Positions 50,154 through 63,240 of a stretch of 64,000 nucleotides of DNA are shown here, piece by piece. Made by a program: the position numbers and the translations under genes. The notes beneath the pieces were generated by a model. That model was not told the DNA's origin, did not search any database, and saw only the letters and a list, made by a program, of their open reading frames with translations. This DNA comes from Camellia lanceoleosa. Lineage: Eukaryota; Streptophyta; Magnoliopsida; Ericales; Theaceae. Position 1 is the first letter of the stretch, and every line of letters begins with the position of its first letter. The stretch covers positions 135,374,200 through 135,438,199 of the forward strand of contig CM045770.1 of assembly GCA_025200525.1 (NCBI GenBank). The letters are read 5' to 3'.

Positions 50154-51028
50154 TTATGTACAACCACCTCTATCCATTAGCTTCAGACTGAGTACTTCAC
50201 GGAGCTTGGCTTTTGTGAGCTTGCAATATCCTTTCACCTTTTCTGTCTTTGCAATGGCTCTTAGATCAACTAATGTCAAATGCTTTTCCAAGCCACTTGG
50301 TGCCGGACGAGGGAGTGTAGGAGAAGGAAGACATTTTCGAGTCTTGTAATTATTATCACCAGTGGATGAGCACTTAGCGGTGCAAAGGTCGTCTTCCACA
50401 CTTGTATATTCAGCTGTATCAGCACGAAATTGTGCTAGAGTAATTTGAAGGCCCTTGAACTTTTTAGTCTCCCCAAGGGCTGGCAAGCTTTGACAATTCC
50501 TTTTCTTTTGAGACTGCAAAGTTGAATCTACATTGATATCTGCATGCAAGTCTGGCTTAGCTTTCTGCTGCTGCTCTCTTTTTGCCCTCTGCTTTTGTGG
50601 CTTCGGATGCAAGCTTGAATTGGACTCATTGTCATTAACAGCCAATTTAGCTTTTTGCTTTTGTTCTTCACTTGGTTGTTGCTTGGTTATATGTTTTCTT
50701 TTCTGATACATCAACTCAACAAGTGAGTCTGCTGCATTCTGCTCGGTATCAATCAGACCAGCTTCTGGACCTTTCATTCACCATGGAGTTTTTGTTCTTT
50801 TCTTTTCTGTCTAAAATGATGAGAGAAGAGGGTCGATCATGTAAGTCAGAGCAGAATCCGGGGCTTTGCTTAGTGTTGGGTTCGCTTCAGACTCTTCAGA
50901 AACTTCTTGTAAAGCACTAGATCTGAACTCTACGATATGATCTGCAAGCTGTCATAAACTTTCAAATAAACATCGGAAAGACATGGTGAATTTTGACAGT
51001 TTAAAATCATCATATCCTCCAAAATCTT
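50154..51028 (-). pseudogene. Decayed last exon with SAP/Rho-N-like C-terminus
   Basis: After a phase-0 acceptor (CACTGTAG, then AAG), the frame reads KILEDMMILNCQNSPCLSDV and stops at TAG 50932-50930. A one-base shift near 50946 moves into a frame reading DHIVEFRSSALQEVSEESEA through LTYMIDPLLSSF, a TAG at 50813-50811, TEKKRTKTPW, and a TGA at 50780-50778. It then continues openly from 50777 to 50154 (207 codons, very Lys/Gln-rich, SAP/Rho-N-like end). The coding character on both sides of each lesion suggests one exon with three lesions. An alternative is a separate intron ending at 50811, but the TGA would still interrupt. Confidence 0.6.
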
Positions 51029-54000
51029 CTACAGTGTATCCAATGTAGAGCCCGTTAAATCTGAGGTTGTGGTACTATATTTGTGAATCTTGATTACGGA
51101 TTAGAAGCTTAAGATGTATGGTAAACTGGAATTCAACATGCAATCCATGTGTCTGTCTGTGCATGTGAAATTATATGTTTTCCGAAGAATGAAAACAGAA
51201 AACAATAACACAACCAAACAGGTCCCATAATTTTCTGAAACAGTACTTCCATGTTTGATTTAAAGCAGTCAAAGAGCTATTTGTACGGTTGTACCTCAAT
51301 TGTTTCTGAAATATTTGATTGCTTTCCTCCATGTTGCAAACATGATTTTGAGATTACGCTTTGGTCCGTAGAATTGTGTTCTTTGATTTCTTTATGCCCA
51401 TGAACTTTTGAATCAATTCTGCACAACTTGTTCTTCCCTTTGGGATCAATTACACGCTTTTGATGCATCTGAACCGAAGCACTAGCAGGCTGTTTCAGTG
51501 TAAGAGAAGATTAGTATACAGATTAATGCAAGGAAGGATGTAAACTGAAATCATACAAACTCAGAATTCAAGTCGCTAGGCCATATTATTTGTGCTCCTA
51601 ACAAAAGACTGCTTCCTTAGAGCTGACCCTAAAGTACATAGTTATTATGTTCAAATTATATTCAAGGAGAGGAAAACAGTACATGTAGCTTAGCTGTTCT
51701 TGGTTTCTGTGCAGGCTTCAATGATGAATTCAAGACTTCACTTCTTTCCTTTGAAGCAGAATTGTGTGTTTTGAGTCCATTCTTTCCATTAATCATCAAG
51801 CCAGACTTGCTCAACCCTTTCTTTTGACTACAGTCATCAGTTTCTTGTCCCAAAGCATCCGAGCTGGAATCTTTGGTAATGGTGCACTCGGGCTATTCAG
51901 TGCAAGAGGAAAGAAATAAGAACATATATAACCTGAGGCAAGCAAGCATATCTGTGGCAAGGATACACTGAAACCTATTATGTCTATCTAGGAAGCACAA
52001 ACACTTCAAAATGGGTGTCATGTTCTTGTCTGACACATATTAGACACCGACACACCACGGACATGTGCGTCCATGTTTCGGACATGGTATGTGGCTTGTC
52101 AAAATTTTTAATTATTATTTTTTTGCAGGACACTTTGGGGACACTTTGGATACACTTCATGAACATGCGTGTCCTATGTTTGGACACACCTTGGGACACC
52201 TTTATGGGTTTTGTTTTATTTTATGATTTTAGAAAGTTGATTTGGGGTCAAAATAAAATATATGGAAATAAAGAGGGGAAACTAGAAAAAATATAAAAAC
52301 ACACTAAATATACAATGATGTCTCTACGTTGATGTCTGTTATATGTCTGTGGCCTAAATTTATATTCATATACATAGAAAAATAAAAGTAAAAATATAAT
52401 TTTATTTTTCCATTTCCCTGTTGTGTCCATTCTCAAGTCTATGTCTGTGTTTGTGTCCATGTCCGTGCATCGTAAATGTCTATCATTCACTTAACCTAAG
52501 GTTCCAAACCAATGTTGCCATTCTAAGAGTTGTAAAGGAGAAGAGAAGCTGCTTTTACCTTGCTCTTCTCTGCTACATCCTTCTTTTTAGGTTTCAAAGA
52601 TAAATCTTCTTCTGGAACAATGCTGTTGACAGGCTGTTCACTCATGATAATAAAAGAAGAATGCACCATATCAGTTATTCAAGTTTGCTTTTTGCCAAAG
52701 AATAATTATAAATTATAACCAAGAAAATAAACAGAACTGTGTTCATGTAATAAGAGACATTCCATGGTTGATGAAAAAACCTATATTTGGGAAAAAGTAG
52801 GAGGCATAATGGAAAGTAGAGTAAAGCTGTAGATAAACATTTTATTGGAAGATTTTTTCATAAGATAATTCCTCCTTGAGAAAAAGTACAGTAAACAATG
52901 GTTGCTCCCAAATGAATATTTCAAATACATGTCTGTTATTTGCATATTCTACTGGGAGAATCACTGTTGCCATACTTATTTTTCCACAAATATTCCATCA
53001 ACTCACAGACAGCTCCAAGATCCTGTAACAAGGAGCACCAAAAAGGTCACAGTTGCAGGTATTATAGTTACTATCAGACTCACAGGAAATATTAACAATT
53101 TCAAACCATAGAATCAGGAGGTTTACTTTTATTTTACCCATTCCTGTCACTAAAAAAACTACAGAGCTGTAAAAAAAACATTAAGTTCTTAAATTAAGGA
53201 ATTGAAGCAATAAAGAAAGAGGTTAGAATGAATTTATCATCAAATAAAAAATAAGATTGGAATGACAAAGGTTAAAAACTATAATCACGACTCTAAACAT
53301 CCCGTGGATTAAATTCAATTAAGGGGAGGACAGTATAATATTATGAGAAAGCATTTAAGACAACTGCATATTTCAGACTGCATTTCGATTTTGAACGCAT
53401 TCGTGATCATTCTGAATGTAATTCGATTTTCATCTATTTATCGCATTTGTCTTTGTTCCCTTTCCATTCTAACACATTTTAAGTCCTCTTCATTGAGGCA
53501 AGCAAAGAACCAGGTGGTCCTCTCCACTTGACCACAGAGTCTCCTATTTAGAAGTTAGATATCAATCTCATTGGACTGGACTCAGTCTTGGCATGCCCAA
53601 GCATTCACATCCGAGTCCAGAGATTGTTTTAAAAAGTAGAAACACAACTACAAACACCAAAAAATTCCAATGAGAGATTTTATTTATACTTTCTTTGATA
53701 TAGGCAAGCAGAGCTGGGTAATGAAGGGATTGTTCAAGCTCCTTAGGAGAATTGAAATCAATCATGTGATACTATCACCAACATGCCTTAGGAGCCAAGT
53801 TAGCTAGCATCTTCAGCCAATAAGTTACTTTTCTATTTCAGAAGGAAGACCAACGAGTCTGTATATACTGTGATCTAACACAATACTGTTCAAATAAAAA
53901 CAAAAAAAATAAAATGAAGAGATATGCCAGTTTGAAAGGTGGTAGACAATGAAATCTAGATTCTCTTTTTAATTCATAAACTGGACACAATCACTTCAGT

Positions 54001-57000
54001 GCAAGGCTGCAGAATTGTCAACCAAAGAGCCTAAAGCATAACACAGGCAGTTTTCCAATTTAAATCTAGATTTTCTCTTTTTAATTCAGACACGCTCACA
54101 CAGGTGAAATGTGGCAGCGTGTTAACTAAAGAATCTTCAGGCTCATGCCCAAGACAGCTTTTCCATTTTTGAGCTGTTAATTTCAACTTGCAAAATGAAT
54201 TACTATCAGAAAAAAGCAATAATGAGCTGCCTGATACTTAACTGGTTCTTGATTTCTTCTCTTCACTGGAGTCTTTGGAGATGACTTCTGGGTCATGCAG
54301 TAGTCTGCCGCAGTCATGTCATATTTACTCGCTTCCAATTTTGTATTGCTTACTGAATCCAATTTGTTCAATATTTTCTTCCCATTGGTGAGGCCAGCTG
54401 CAGTTGCTGGAGAATCTAGGCTAGAAGTTTTGATGAAAGAATTTGCATGCTGTTTATTACAAAAGAAATTAAATCAAGTAACAAAGTGCGTTTCTATTTT
54501 TATGGAGGTACACCCTAGAAACATGCAGAAAGGACGAATTTTTCATATATAAAGCAAAGAGATGACCTCAACTCTAAACATTTATTTGTGTTCAAGTATC
54601 ACCAACAGATATGGAAAAAGTGCTCATACAACACCAAGAATGTGGTAACAGAAGAAATTTATATATATTTCTGCACACACTATTACCTTTATGTACAAAA
54701 TACATAAGGTTTCATTAGTGTTTCTAATCTTCTCTTTTCATTTTATTTTGTTTTTCGATTTATTTTTTTTGGTGTCTTTTTAGCATTGGTTGCTGAACAT
54801 TACAGTTCTTATTTTCATAGCATCCTCCCATTTAAACAGAAGTCAGAATTTAGAGAAGAGCAATCACCTGAAAGTTTTTTAATCCCAAATTACCAAATTA
54901 ACTTAATTTTTTGCAAGTCTAATTTACATTACCTCATTCCATCTCAAACTCATTCTGTAAAACTAACACTAAAGTGTCTTTCTAGGAGTCAAAGTTAAAA
55001 CCAAGAGAGACCTCCACCTCCGAATTCTACCCCAGATTCTATCATACCCACACTTTAGCCAAAAACAATGGACGCTGTCTTCTCTCTCGACAATGTTTTT
55101 GTGAGTCCCGCATTGAACCAAAAAATAAATAATAATAATAATAAGTATGCAATGGAGCCCAACGTGAAAATTAAGGAGTATAAATTGGTCATAATTGCTA
55201 TCAAATCCAAGTAAAAATAGGAATTTTTCAAAATTGAGTTAGGTTTTTACAGCTGAGGCAGGTTTTGAAAAATAAATTTCCGGTCAGAGTAGTGCAAATA
55301 GCTTATGTAATTCTTCAGTTAAATCAATTGAACGTGAATGTTTTAATCCAAGCAGATGAAATCATATATATCAATGTCGATTAACCAATCTAACTATGTA
55401 GAATAAGATACTTTAAAAAATATGTGTAGAATAACATAGAGTGATCACAAAAGAGACAAGGTTTTAACACGGAAAATCCAAACTCGGTAAAAACCATGAA
55501 CCTAGGGCATCCACTAGTATCCAAAGTTCAAGTACAACTTAAAACATTAGATGCTGAGATCCTACCTACTAACACTAAGAGCAATTCCATGGAAAATCTT
55601 TGCACATTCACTATTAGCATCCACCAAATGAACCTCATCATGCTCCAAACGGTGATCAATGCACATGACCTAAATCTATATGCTATATGAGCTATACCTA
55701 ACCAACCTATTCCAAAACTCACACTCATAATAGATCTAGCAAGTCCTCTTAGGACTATAAAAGATAAAAACCTAAGTAAATACAGAATATAAAATCACCA
55801 AGATATGTGTTCAAACAGTCGGTTACTGTGTTTGAACGGTGAACAAACTGGCCAAGAACAATATGCAATGCATATTAATCTGAAACAGTCTGCCCTGTGT
55901 TCAAATAGACAATACACTGGTATTGTTACCAAACACACACCACACAAAACCAAAAAAAAAGGAAAAAACCTCAAAGGGTGGCATTCTCCCTTTTGTGTGT
56001 GTGTGAAGATTCAAGAGTATTCTGCCTTTTGTGTGTGAATATTTCTTTTGGGTATTGTTTTCACTGGTACATGGGTTTATTTCTCCACAAAGGGTATCAG
56101 ACTTCAGGACCAACAACCTCAAAGGGAAAAAGTAAGAAGTCAGACACCATAGAAAATAACGATTTCTAGTGTACTGAAGAGAAATAGACAAGTCAAAATC
56201 AAGATCAATATGTTTGTACTTTTAAACTTTTAAGGGTAGTTGTAAAGTATGAACGGGGCAATTGTGCTTCGAACATTGTTTGATAATGAAGCTTAGTGAC
56301 AGTTCAACTGTGCATGTCCTTAGATTTTCCAAGCTAGTTTATCTCTGTTTGTATACGTGTTTGCAAGAGAAGTTGGGGTCATACGACACATACATGACAG
56401 TGACACGCACAGAGAGTTCATAATGGTCACACGTATGACAAGTTGACAACCACTCACATTTACAGAAGATAATATGAGCACCACAAAGGTTTTAGTACTC
56501 AAATAAGTAAAAATATCCGATATCTGAGGCAGGCATTTTGACATGAAGACATGATTTTATAGTTGAGATGTAACATGTCAACATTTCATGCAAAAAGTAA
56601 AACCCAGGATTGCTTCAACTTGAATATCTTTTAACTTTCAGTTCAAATTAGCAGAAGAATTATTTACTAACAAAACAAAGCAATAAGCAATAAGCAATAA
56701 AGCACCAAGGACCTTAAGAGTTTTCGGAAAACATGTTTTTTCCCCTTGAGACTTCAAAGATGAATTGAAGATCACATGTCTTTGTGCGAGAATAATATTG
56801 GCCTCTTCAACTTCCTCCTTTATGATAGGCTCTGAAGCAGAGCAGCCCAACCTTTTCTTTTGCACCATAAGGTCACTTCCATGTTGCAAACCAGCTGAGC
56901 TTGATTCTTTGACAATTACATCAACGGACTATCTGATTGCCATGGAAAAATAAAAGACATCATTTAGTTTATCAAGAATTATTTTCAAATGCATTCTTCA

Positions 57001-59845
57001 AAATAACTTATACAACAGTGAAGTATTTACGTATGGTTGATAAACAGAAGGCAATTTTGTTCACTGTAAATCCTCAATAAAATTTTCAAAATAGAAGTCA
57101 AAAAGATTCAAGGCCAACCAGAACAATAATTTCTTTGACATATAATTTATCCAAAGTTTGGAGGGTGGGTGATTGACAAAGGGTGGCTATTTATACTGTT
57201 GCACTATAATTCACATCTACATGGGGGTGACAGGTCATAAGAGTTTCCAGTTTCACCCTTTATCAGTTAGATAAAACCTTAACAGGGATGATTTCAATCA
57301 ATAAAGAGAAGCTGGGATTTGTGGTGATCTCTTCATTAGGCATGTGCCCAGTCGACCCCTCCCAAGCATCCTATGTAAACAGGGAAAAGCATGAGTAAGG
57401 GGGAGTCACTAGCATTTTTGGGGGGTACTAGGGGGACATGTGGTGAAGTAGTGCACTTGTGTTTACTGTCATTATTACTCCTAAGTAGCCTTTTTTCCTA
57501 CTCATTTGTGTACTTCACTGCAGGTCTCATGACTTGTTATTGACCATCAACTGGACATGCTCAAATTTAACTCTACTGATTCTATATTATAAGGGATTAC
57601 AACAAAATGTTAAAGAGTGCCAGGCCTAACTCAAGCAAAGCTAGATACTTCTTCAATAACAGTTTATGCAATAAGTGTTATGCTTACTAAATCAAGTAAC
57701 CAGTATGAGCTACCTTAACTTTTATTGTGCAAAATATATAGTTCCCCAGGAAGCAAAAATTGCAAGAAGAGGAAGTGACCTTATAGTAATGACTTGAGTC
57801 CAACACATTACATTACTTTTTTGTTGGCCAACTAGAACATGATAAAGTTTGTTACAGTAAAATACTCCAGCATGGAAAACATAGAGGGATTAGAAACTGA
57901 TGGTAGACCACTTCACTGTGTAAGAGAGAAGGTTGAGAAAGATAGTTAAGTTCGATATACAGGGTAGTTTGTAGGTCAGTTATACAGGGTGTTGAGCATG
58001 TTAGTGAGTGAGGTTTGTCAGCTGTGTGTTTGTAACAGTAGTTAGTTAGGGAACGTACTGAGGTGGAATTGGCAGGTGCATAAATAGAGAGGTTGTGTGT
58101 TTTTATCAATTGAGCAAGAATGGAATAAACACAAACATTTTCCAGAATCTTCTCTTCTTTTCTTCTTTATGATTTCATTTTCTGAGATGCCTAATAACTT
58201 CTACACTTTGAAAATATATAAAACCTTCAAGCTCCTTCAAAGGTTTCAATATCGAATAGGAAGCACGGAGACTTATAAGGAAGTGATGTGTCTATGTTGG
58301 ACACCGACACTCAGACACGTGTCTAATACTCTTTTTTTGTGTCCATAATTAAAAAATAAAAATCTTAATTTCAAACACATGTCCGACACTCGTTTTTGTG
58401 ACGAGTCCATCACTTCTAGGCCATGGCTATCACTAAAACATAAACATGAGACCGACACTTTGAACATTTGCTAACACATGATTTTCAAAGTTTGAGAATT
58501 TGACATAATATCTTACATCTTTAAATATGTATAATTATTAAGAATGATCATCCTGTAGAATTTCACGTAAAAATAAGTGAAAATGAAAAGATATGTAAAT
58601 GTATTAGAAGATAGCTTAGGAAGATGGGATATGTATACTATAATTTGTTTGATTTTTAACTACAATGGTCCAGTAGTCTATAAATTCATGTCAGAGAATT
58701 CGATACAAGATTTATTTAGTATAAATTAATTATTTAATTTTGCATATGTTATGCACATAATTATTTGTGACGTGTCTAAACCGTGTCTATGTCCTACTTT
58801 TTTGGGACTTGTTCTATCAATGTGTCCGTGTTTGTGTCTCGTGTCTGTGTCTATGCTTCATAGGGTATCAACAACAGCTTCATTGTTGTATCCATTGATA
58901 ACTTTTCTTTGATTTGGTGCTTTTGTGTGTGAATATGCCTAGCATGTTCTCAACCTTGTTCCTTCGTTTTCTTTTAGTTAGTAAAATTATCAAGGGAAAA
59001 AGAGGGGGTGACTCTGCTTATGCATAACATCAACCTGATAAAAAAAACAATTAAATGGCAGAGCCCAAAAAAATAACTGACTAAAATCAACAGAAAGCCA
59101 GAAGAAAAATGTGAAAAATTCAAGAGTGAACCTGCTCATCTTTCTGGTGAAAGTATTTCTCGAGCATAGCCTTTACTATTTCATGCATTCTCTCAGCCGG
59201 TTCTCTATGCAATAGTAAACAACCCCCAAAATCATGCTCATCTTGTACATTTGTGTTCTTCAAGCTCTGTATTGAAATATCGAGACAGTTGATTTTCTCT
59301 CTCAAAGAAGCAGAGCATGTTTCAGACCATGATTCATCAGTCCAAGCTAGTTGGCTTTGAAGAGTGACTAGATCTTCTTCAAGGTCAAGAATTTCATTAT
59401 TTGCTTTTGTTATCAATATCCTTAGCACTTGGATACAAGATTTCTCATTCAAAGCATTTTCTTCTATCACATCTACAATAGAAAAGTAAATATTTAAGAT
59501 AGGAGCCTACATTAGTCACAATAAGGTACATAACCAATTACAATTGCAAAGTTCAAAAGCTAAGGGACATCACATTACCAAACCCATAACCAAAGTAAAA
59601 GTCACACTGCCATTCACGCCCCATATAACTGCTTTCTTGTGCAACTGAGAACCACCATTTTAACCGACAAACAGGGTTTTAAATGAACCCAATAACTTTT
59701 GTGCATCAATTCATAGCGCGAAGATTATTGCACTCCATTTTTTTTGGGGGGCAATGTTAAAGGCATAACAAAAGCAAAAGACATTCAATTAGAGAACAGG
59801 AAGGAAACCTTGACCATGTGTTCCATCCCAACCAGCCCAATCCAT
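50154..59845 (-). CDS. Unrecognised lysine-rich plant protein, 8 coding exons, damaged last exon
   Basis: Coding exons (minus strand): 59845-59809, 59472-59132, 56928-56713, 54449-54243, 52633-52559, 51892-51683, 51489-51295, and 51028 onward. All junctions are GT-AG; after exon 2 every junction is phase 0. The start is MDWAGWDGTHGQ. Exon 2 encodes an acidic, helical, coiled-coil-like region (LEEDLVTLQSQLAW). The middle exons are basic and Ser/Lys-rich and resemble each other (KESSS/KDSSS, QKK.L, NSSLK). The last exon runs 32 codons to a TAG at 50930. In other frames it continues to a C-terminal TLVDLRAIAKTEKVKGYCKL motif (about 50290-50175) resembling SAP or Rho-N helices. Predicted product about 459 aa, or about 700 if the lesions are errors. 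Probably nuclear (inference). Function unknown. Confidence 0.7.
51989..52475. mobile_element. MULE-like nonautonomous element in an intron
   Basis: 487 bp with perfect 9-bp duplication ATGTCTATC at 51980-51988 and 52476-52484. It starts TAGGAAGCACAAACAC, with GTGTC/GACAC-rich ends (CTGACACATATTAGACACCG at the left, GTGTTTGTGTCCATGTCCGTG at the right). Same family as 38069-39436 and probably 58257-58862. It lies between the exons at 51892 and 52559. Confidence 0.75.
54450..56712. other. Intron with degenerate repeats
   Basis: 55440-55780 looks like a retrotransposon fragment (AAAATCCAAACTCGGTAAAAACC) without an intact ORF. 55925-56060 has repeated CCTTTTGTGTGTG. Nothing suggests an exon. Confidence 0.35.
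56929..59131. other. Intron with MULE-like and possible LTR fragments
   Basis: 58257-58862 starts TAGGAAGCACGGAGAC and ends CTGTGTCTATGCTTCATA, inversely matching ends of the GACAC-rich family seen at 38069 and 51989; no matching flanking duplication was found. About 57850-58130 has an LTR-like composition with TATA-like CATAAATAGAGAGG near 58078 but undefined ends. Confidence 0.45.
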
Positions 59846-59863
59846 AACTAGGAAAAATTTACC

Positions 59864-62015
59864 CTGTAAAGCATACAATGACAGCATTGTAATTCTTCCA
59901 TGAAATCAACAGAAAATAAAGATGGTCAAATAGTAATCTTTTCTGACAGTGAAAAACGAAGGTAACTTATGTAAACAAAAAAGAAAAAAGGAAAAAAAGA
60001 AAAAGAAAAGTGAATTGAATATATATCTTTATATAAATTCATCAATCTGAAAGACTAACTAATACTATAAAGACTGTTGAACACTGATACTGGAAATTGA
60101 CTAAATTATCTATTATCAATTTTAATCATCACGGTAAAGGGTTTATAACCTAGACTTGTCATATTTTACAACTATACATCTCTGTGTCAACATACACAGC
60201 AATCTGTAAATTTATGAAAACAGAGTCGGCCCTGACTTTTTTAGAGCTCAAGGCAAACTCAAAAAATGGAGCCCGACTTTCGTACATATTTTAATATTGA
60301 GATAAATTTTGAATATTTTTGATTGTTAACATTATTAGCTTATTCACACTTTTTCGTGACATAGTAGATTGAATTGTAAAATTTGATAAATTTCAACTTA
60401 AAAAAAAAAAAAAAAAAAACCTTATTTCTCTAAAGACATTGTAACCGGTATAGTCAAACAATATTCTATAAATAATCATACATTTGGCAAACAACCATCC
60501 GATAATTTTAAATAATTCACCAATTCAATTGTTTAAAACAAATTGTAAAACTTTGTTTTTAAACTATAATGTACTATTTGATTCACTGAAATGAAATTAA
60601 ATTGAATGAAATGACTATTTCTTAGTCTCTTTACAGAATAATTATTTCCTTACAAGGGTGAATGATAATTTTTTAAAATATTTTTTGATTATTTTTTAGT
60701 AAATCAAATGTAAGGATGAACATTATGAAGGAATGAATGTTTCATTCCGCTTTATTTCAATGATCCAAACATAACTTAAAATCGAAAATTATTTGGAGGG
60801 CTTGTTTTTTAGACAGAATGCGGGGGCCCGAGGCAGGGGCCTTGCTTGCCTTGCCTCATGGTCGACATTTCAATGAACCAAACATAACTTAAGATTGAAA
60901 ATTATTTGGAGGGCCTGTTTTTTAGACAGAATTCGGGGCCCTATGCAGCGGCCTTGCTTGCCTTGCCTCATGGCCGGCCTTGTATGAAAAGAAAAGGTGG
61001 CCCGCAAAGTGTAAACCTTACTGGAAGATTATGCAAATTTTCCTCAAAGAGATTTGGAAAAAATTGAAAATAATCTAAAAGTAAAAGAACAATTACAGGG
61101 TTAGGACACATCTGGGCCTTGTGGGACCTGACATGTTACCATTTCATGAAATCTCTCTTTTGATTCAAAATCCTGGTGTGATGTGTATCCCCCCTGTTCC
61201 AGTCATGGAATAGATGAAATAAATAAAAAATTGGAATTTTGTTGAAGAATGAAATTTATTGGAACTGTCCATAGAGGACTTGAAGCTAAGAAATCATTAT
61301 CCAGAATGGGGCCATTGAAGAACATGGAGAACAGCCGATACAAGATTACATAAGATGTTGCCATCTCATAATCTTTTCAATCATTGCATAACATTTCTCA
61401 AATGACCACTCTCTTGTGAGAAAGAATTTGTTCTCAGAAGTACATGAAACGCAATAAACCAATTGGATTTCCAATGATCATCCGAACACAAGCTTAGACA
61501 AAAAACAATTAAAAAAAATTAAGAAATTAAGAAAAAAAAGGATTGCAGAAGAACAAAACAGAAGTAAATACCTTAAATTAGAACATTGAAAGAGCGTTCA
61601 CAAGCAAACCCACAAAATAAAAATCGAAAGAGAATTAGAACAAGAACAAGAACAAAAAAAGGTCTAATTTCCAATGAGATAAATCAAATTACAATAATTG
61701 TTTCTCAAGACTTGAAAACACAATTTAGAAACAACATAAGTACTTCTTCGAACACTAAATGGTTGAGAAGCAAAACATACATTCACAAATAAACACTTAA
61801 AATGAATCATTAGAGAAAGCTAACCAAAGAACCAAAACAGAGTGATTAAAGTTAAGGAAATGCAGTATACAGGAAATTGGACAAAAGAGAGTGAACATTA
61901 AGAATATATCAAGATTCTCTGATACTCAACAGAAAATGAGCGAGAAAACAAGCAAATGCAGCTTTCCCGAGAACCAAACAGTGATTTTGAAACAGCCAAG
62001 GCCGAGAAACGTTAC
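59864..62015 (-). other. Intron 1 of the lysine-rich protein gene
   Basis: Runs from a GTAACG donor at 62015 to an acceptor CTTTACAG just before the exon containing the start codon at 59845. It contains hAT copy 2 (60221-60982). The non-coding exon 1 (about 62130-62016) lies upstream. Confidence 0.6.
60221..60982. mobile_element. Nonautonomous hAT-type element (GGCCGGCC termini), copy 2
   Basis: 762 bp with perfect 8-bp duplication TATGAAAA (60213-60220 and 60983-60990). Ends: CAGAGTCGGCCCTGA and TCATGGCCGGCCTTG, imperfect inverted repeats. Near the right end a ~118-bp block containing ATAACTTAA.AT.GAAAATTATTTGGAGGGC and CCTTGCTTGCCTTGCCTCATGG is present twice in tandem (about 60750-60870 and 60871-60975). 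No transposase. Related to copy 1 at 10776-11645. Confidence 0.88.
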
Positions 62016-62290
62016 CAGAAAGCACCGCAAAAAGCACGAGATTCGCAGTGAAAGAGAATTAGAACAAAGCTGCGAATGATTTGAGATTTTCGACTCTGAC
62101 TCCCTAGGGTTTTGAACTCTCCTCGAATTTAGAGAGAGAGCTCTCTGAGGTTTAGAGAGAGAGAGAGAGAGAGGAGAGGGACTGATCAGACTGACAGGGA
62201 CGAGGTTTTAGAGAGAGAAATAGAAAAGGTTAGAGAGAGAGAGAGGGCGGTGTATTAAATACAAGAAGATTGGGGGTACGATTGACGTGG
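62016..62290 (-). promoter_or_regulatory. 5' UTR exon and core promoter of the lysine-rich protein gene
   Basis: The minus strand from about 62130 down to the GTAACG donor at 62015 is a leader without ATG-initiated ORF of note. (GA)n tracts lie at 62150-62175 and 62228-62250. A TATA-like TATTTAATAC at about 62255-62265 would place transcription start near 62230. Promoter assignment is inference from position. Confidence 0.45.
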
Positions 62291-62299
62291 AGGCTCCGG

Positions 62300-62806
62300 A
62301 GGGACTGTGGACCCACTTTGAGAATAGAGATGGGAAATGCCACAGAAATAATTTATTAAATTGTTTACAATAATCATCGGGACCTTTTTAAAATGCTTCA
62401 TACCACTAATTTTGCATTACTAATACACCACTAATGATGTGACATTATATAAACTCTATCACTGATGTGAAAGTTTAACCTTTGTTTTGTTTTATTTTTT
62501 TTTCTTTACATTACCACCTCATTAGTGATGTTTTTAGAACTTCAAATTTAATGCTTTAAATCACTACTCTTTTTTTAGACTTTAGAATCCTTTTGATTTC
62601 AATTATTGATAGTGTGAGTTTTATATATACATAAATAGGTTCTATATATACATCGATGGTTGAGATCCTAAAGGAGTTATAGAGTCTCTAACAAAAGAGG
62701 GTCCCAAGTATTTTTCAATTATTTATATAACTAGAGAAACTACATAAATCTATGTTTATATTCATATTAGACATTTGATAAAAAAAATTGATAGATTATT
62801 TGATTC
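62300..62806. other. Intergenic stretch, nothing recognised
   Basis: AT-rich, with short repeats of CATTAC/ACTAATGATGTGAC around 62410-62530. No ORF. Confidence 0.35.
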
Positions 62807-62812
62807 CTTAGA

Positions 62813-63236
62813 GTATCTCCAACGGTGAATCAAATTTTTCACTAAATTTAAATAAAAAAACTAATTTTCTCAATTTGATACGGCTTGCTCAAATCATGCA
62901 TCAAAAGTGAAGTGGTCGACCGGTTGATTGATTGGCTGGTTGACCGGTAAGGTAATTTTTTTTTTTATTTTTTATAACCTGTTTGAACCTACCTATTTGA
63001 AAGGGAACCAGTCAACCGGTTGGTCAATCGGCCGAACAACCGTTGGTTGACGGTTGGCCCACCTCAACCAGAACGCATGGAAATGGTAAAAATCGAGTTC
63101 GTTTCTCACTTTGATGAATTTTTTGTTCTATTCTCATTTTGATACCAATTTGGTGAAACCATTAGAACTCCAAAAAGTGACATTTTTCACCAAATTTCAA
63201 ATCTGATGCAAAGTTTGGTTCACCGTTGGAGATGAT
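62813..63236. mobile_element. MITE with CTCCAACGGTGAA inverted termini
   Basis: The left terminus TATCTCCAACGGTGAATCAAA pairs with the right terminus TTTGGTTCACCGTTGGAGATGA. CTTAGA occurs on both flanks (62807-62812 and 63237-63242). The interior has a palindrome-like cluster of CCGGTTGA/TCAACCGG at 62915-63060. No coding. Confidence 0.7.
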
Positions 63237-63240
63237 CTTA

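Noticed and set aside
58248..58872. 9-bp TSD for the third GACAC-rich element
   Set aside because: Best alignment of flanks (AATATCGAA against GGTATCAAC) matches only 5 of 9 positions.
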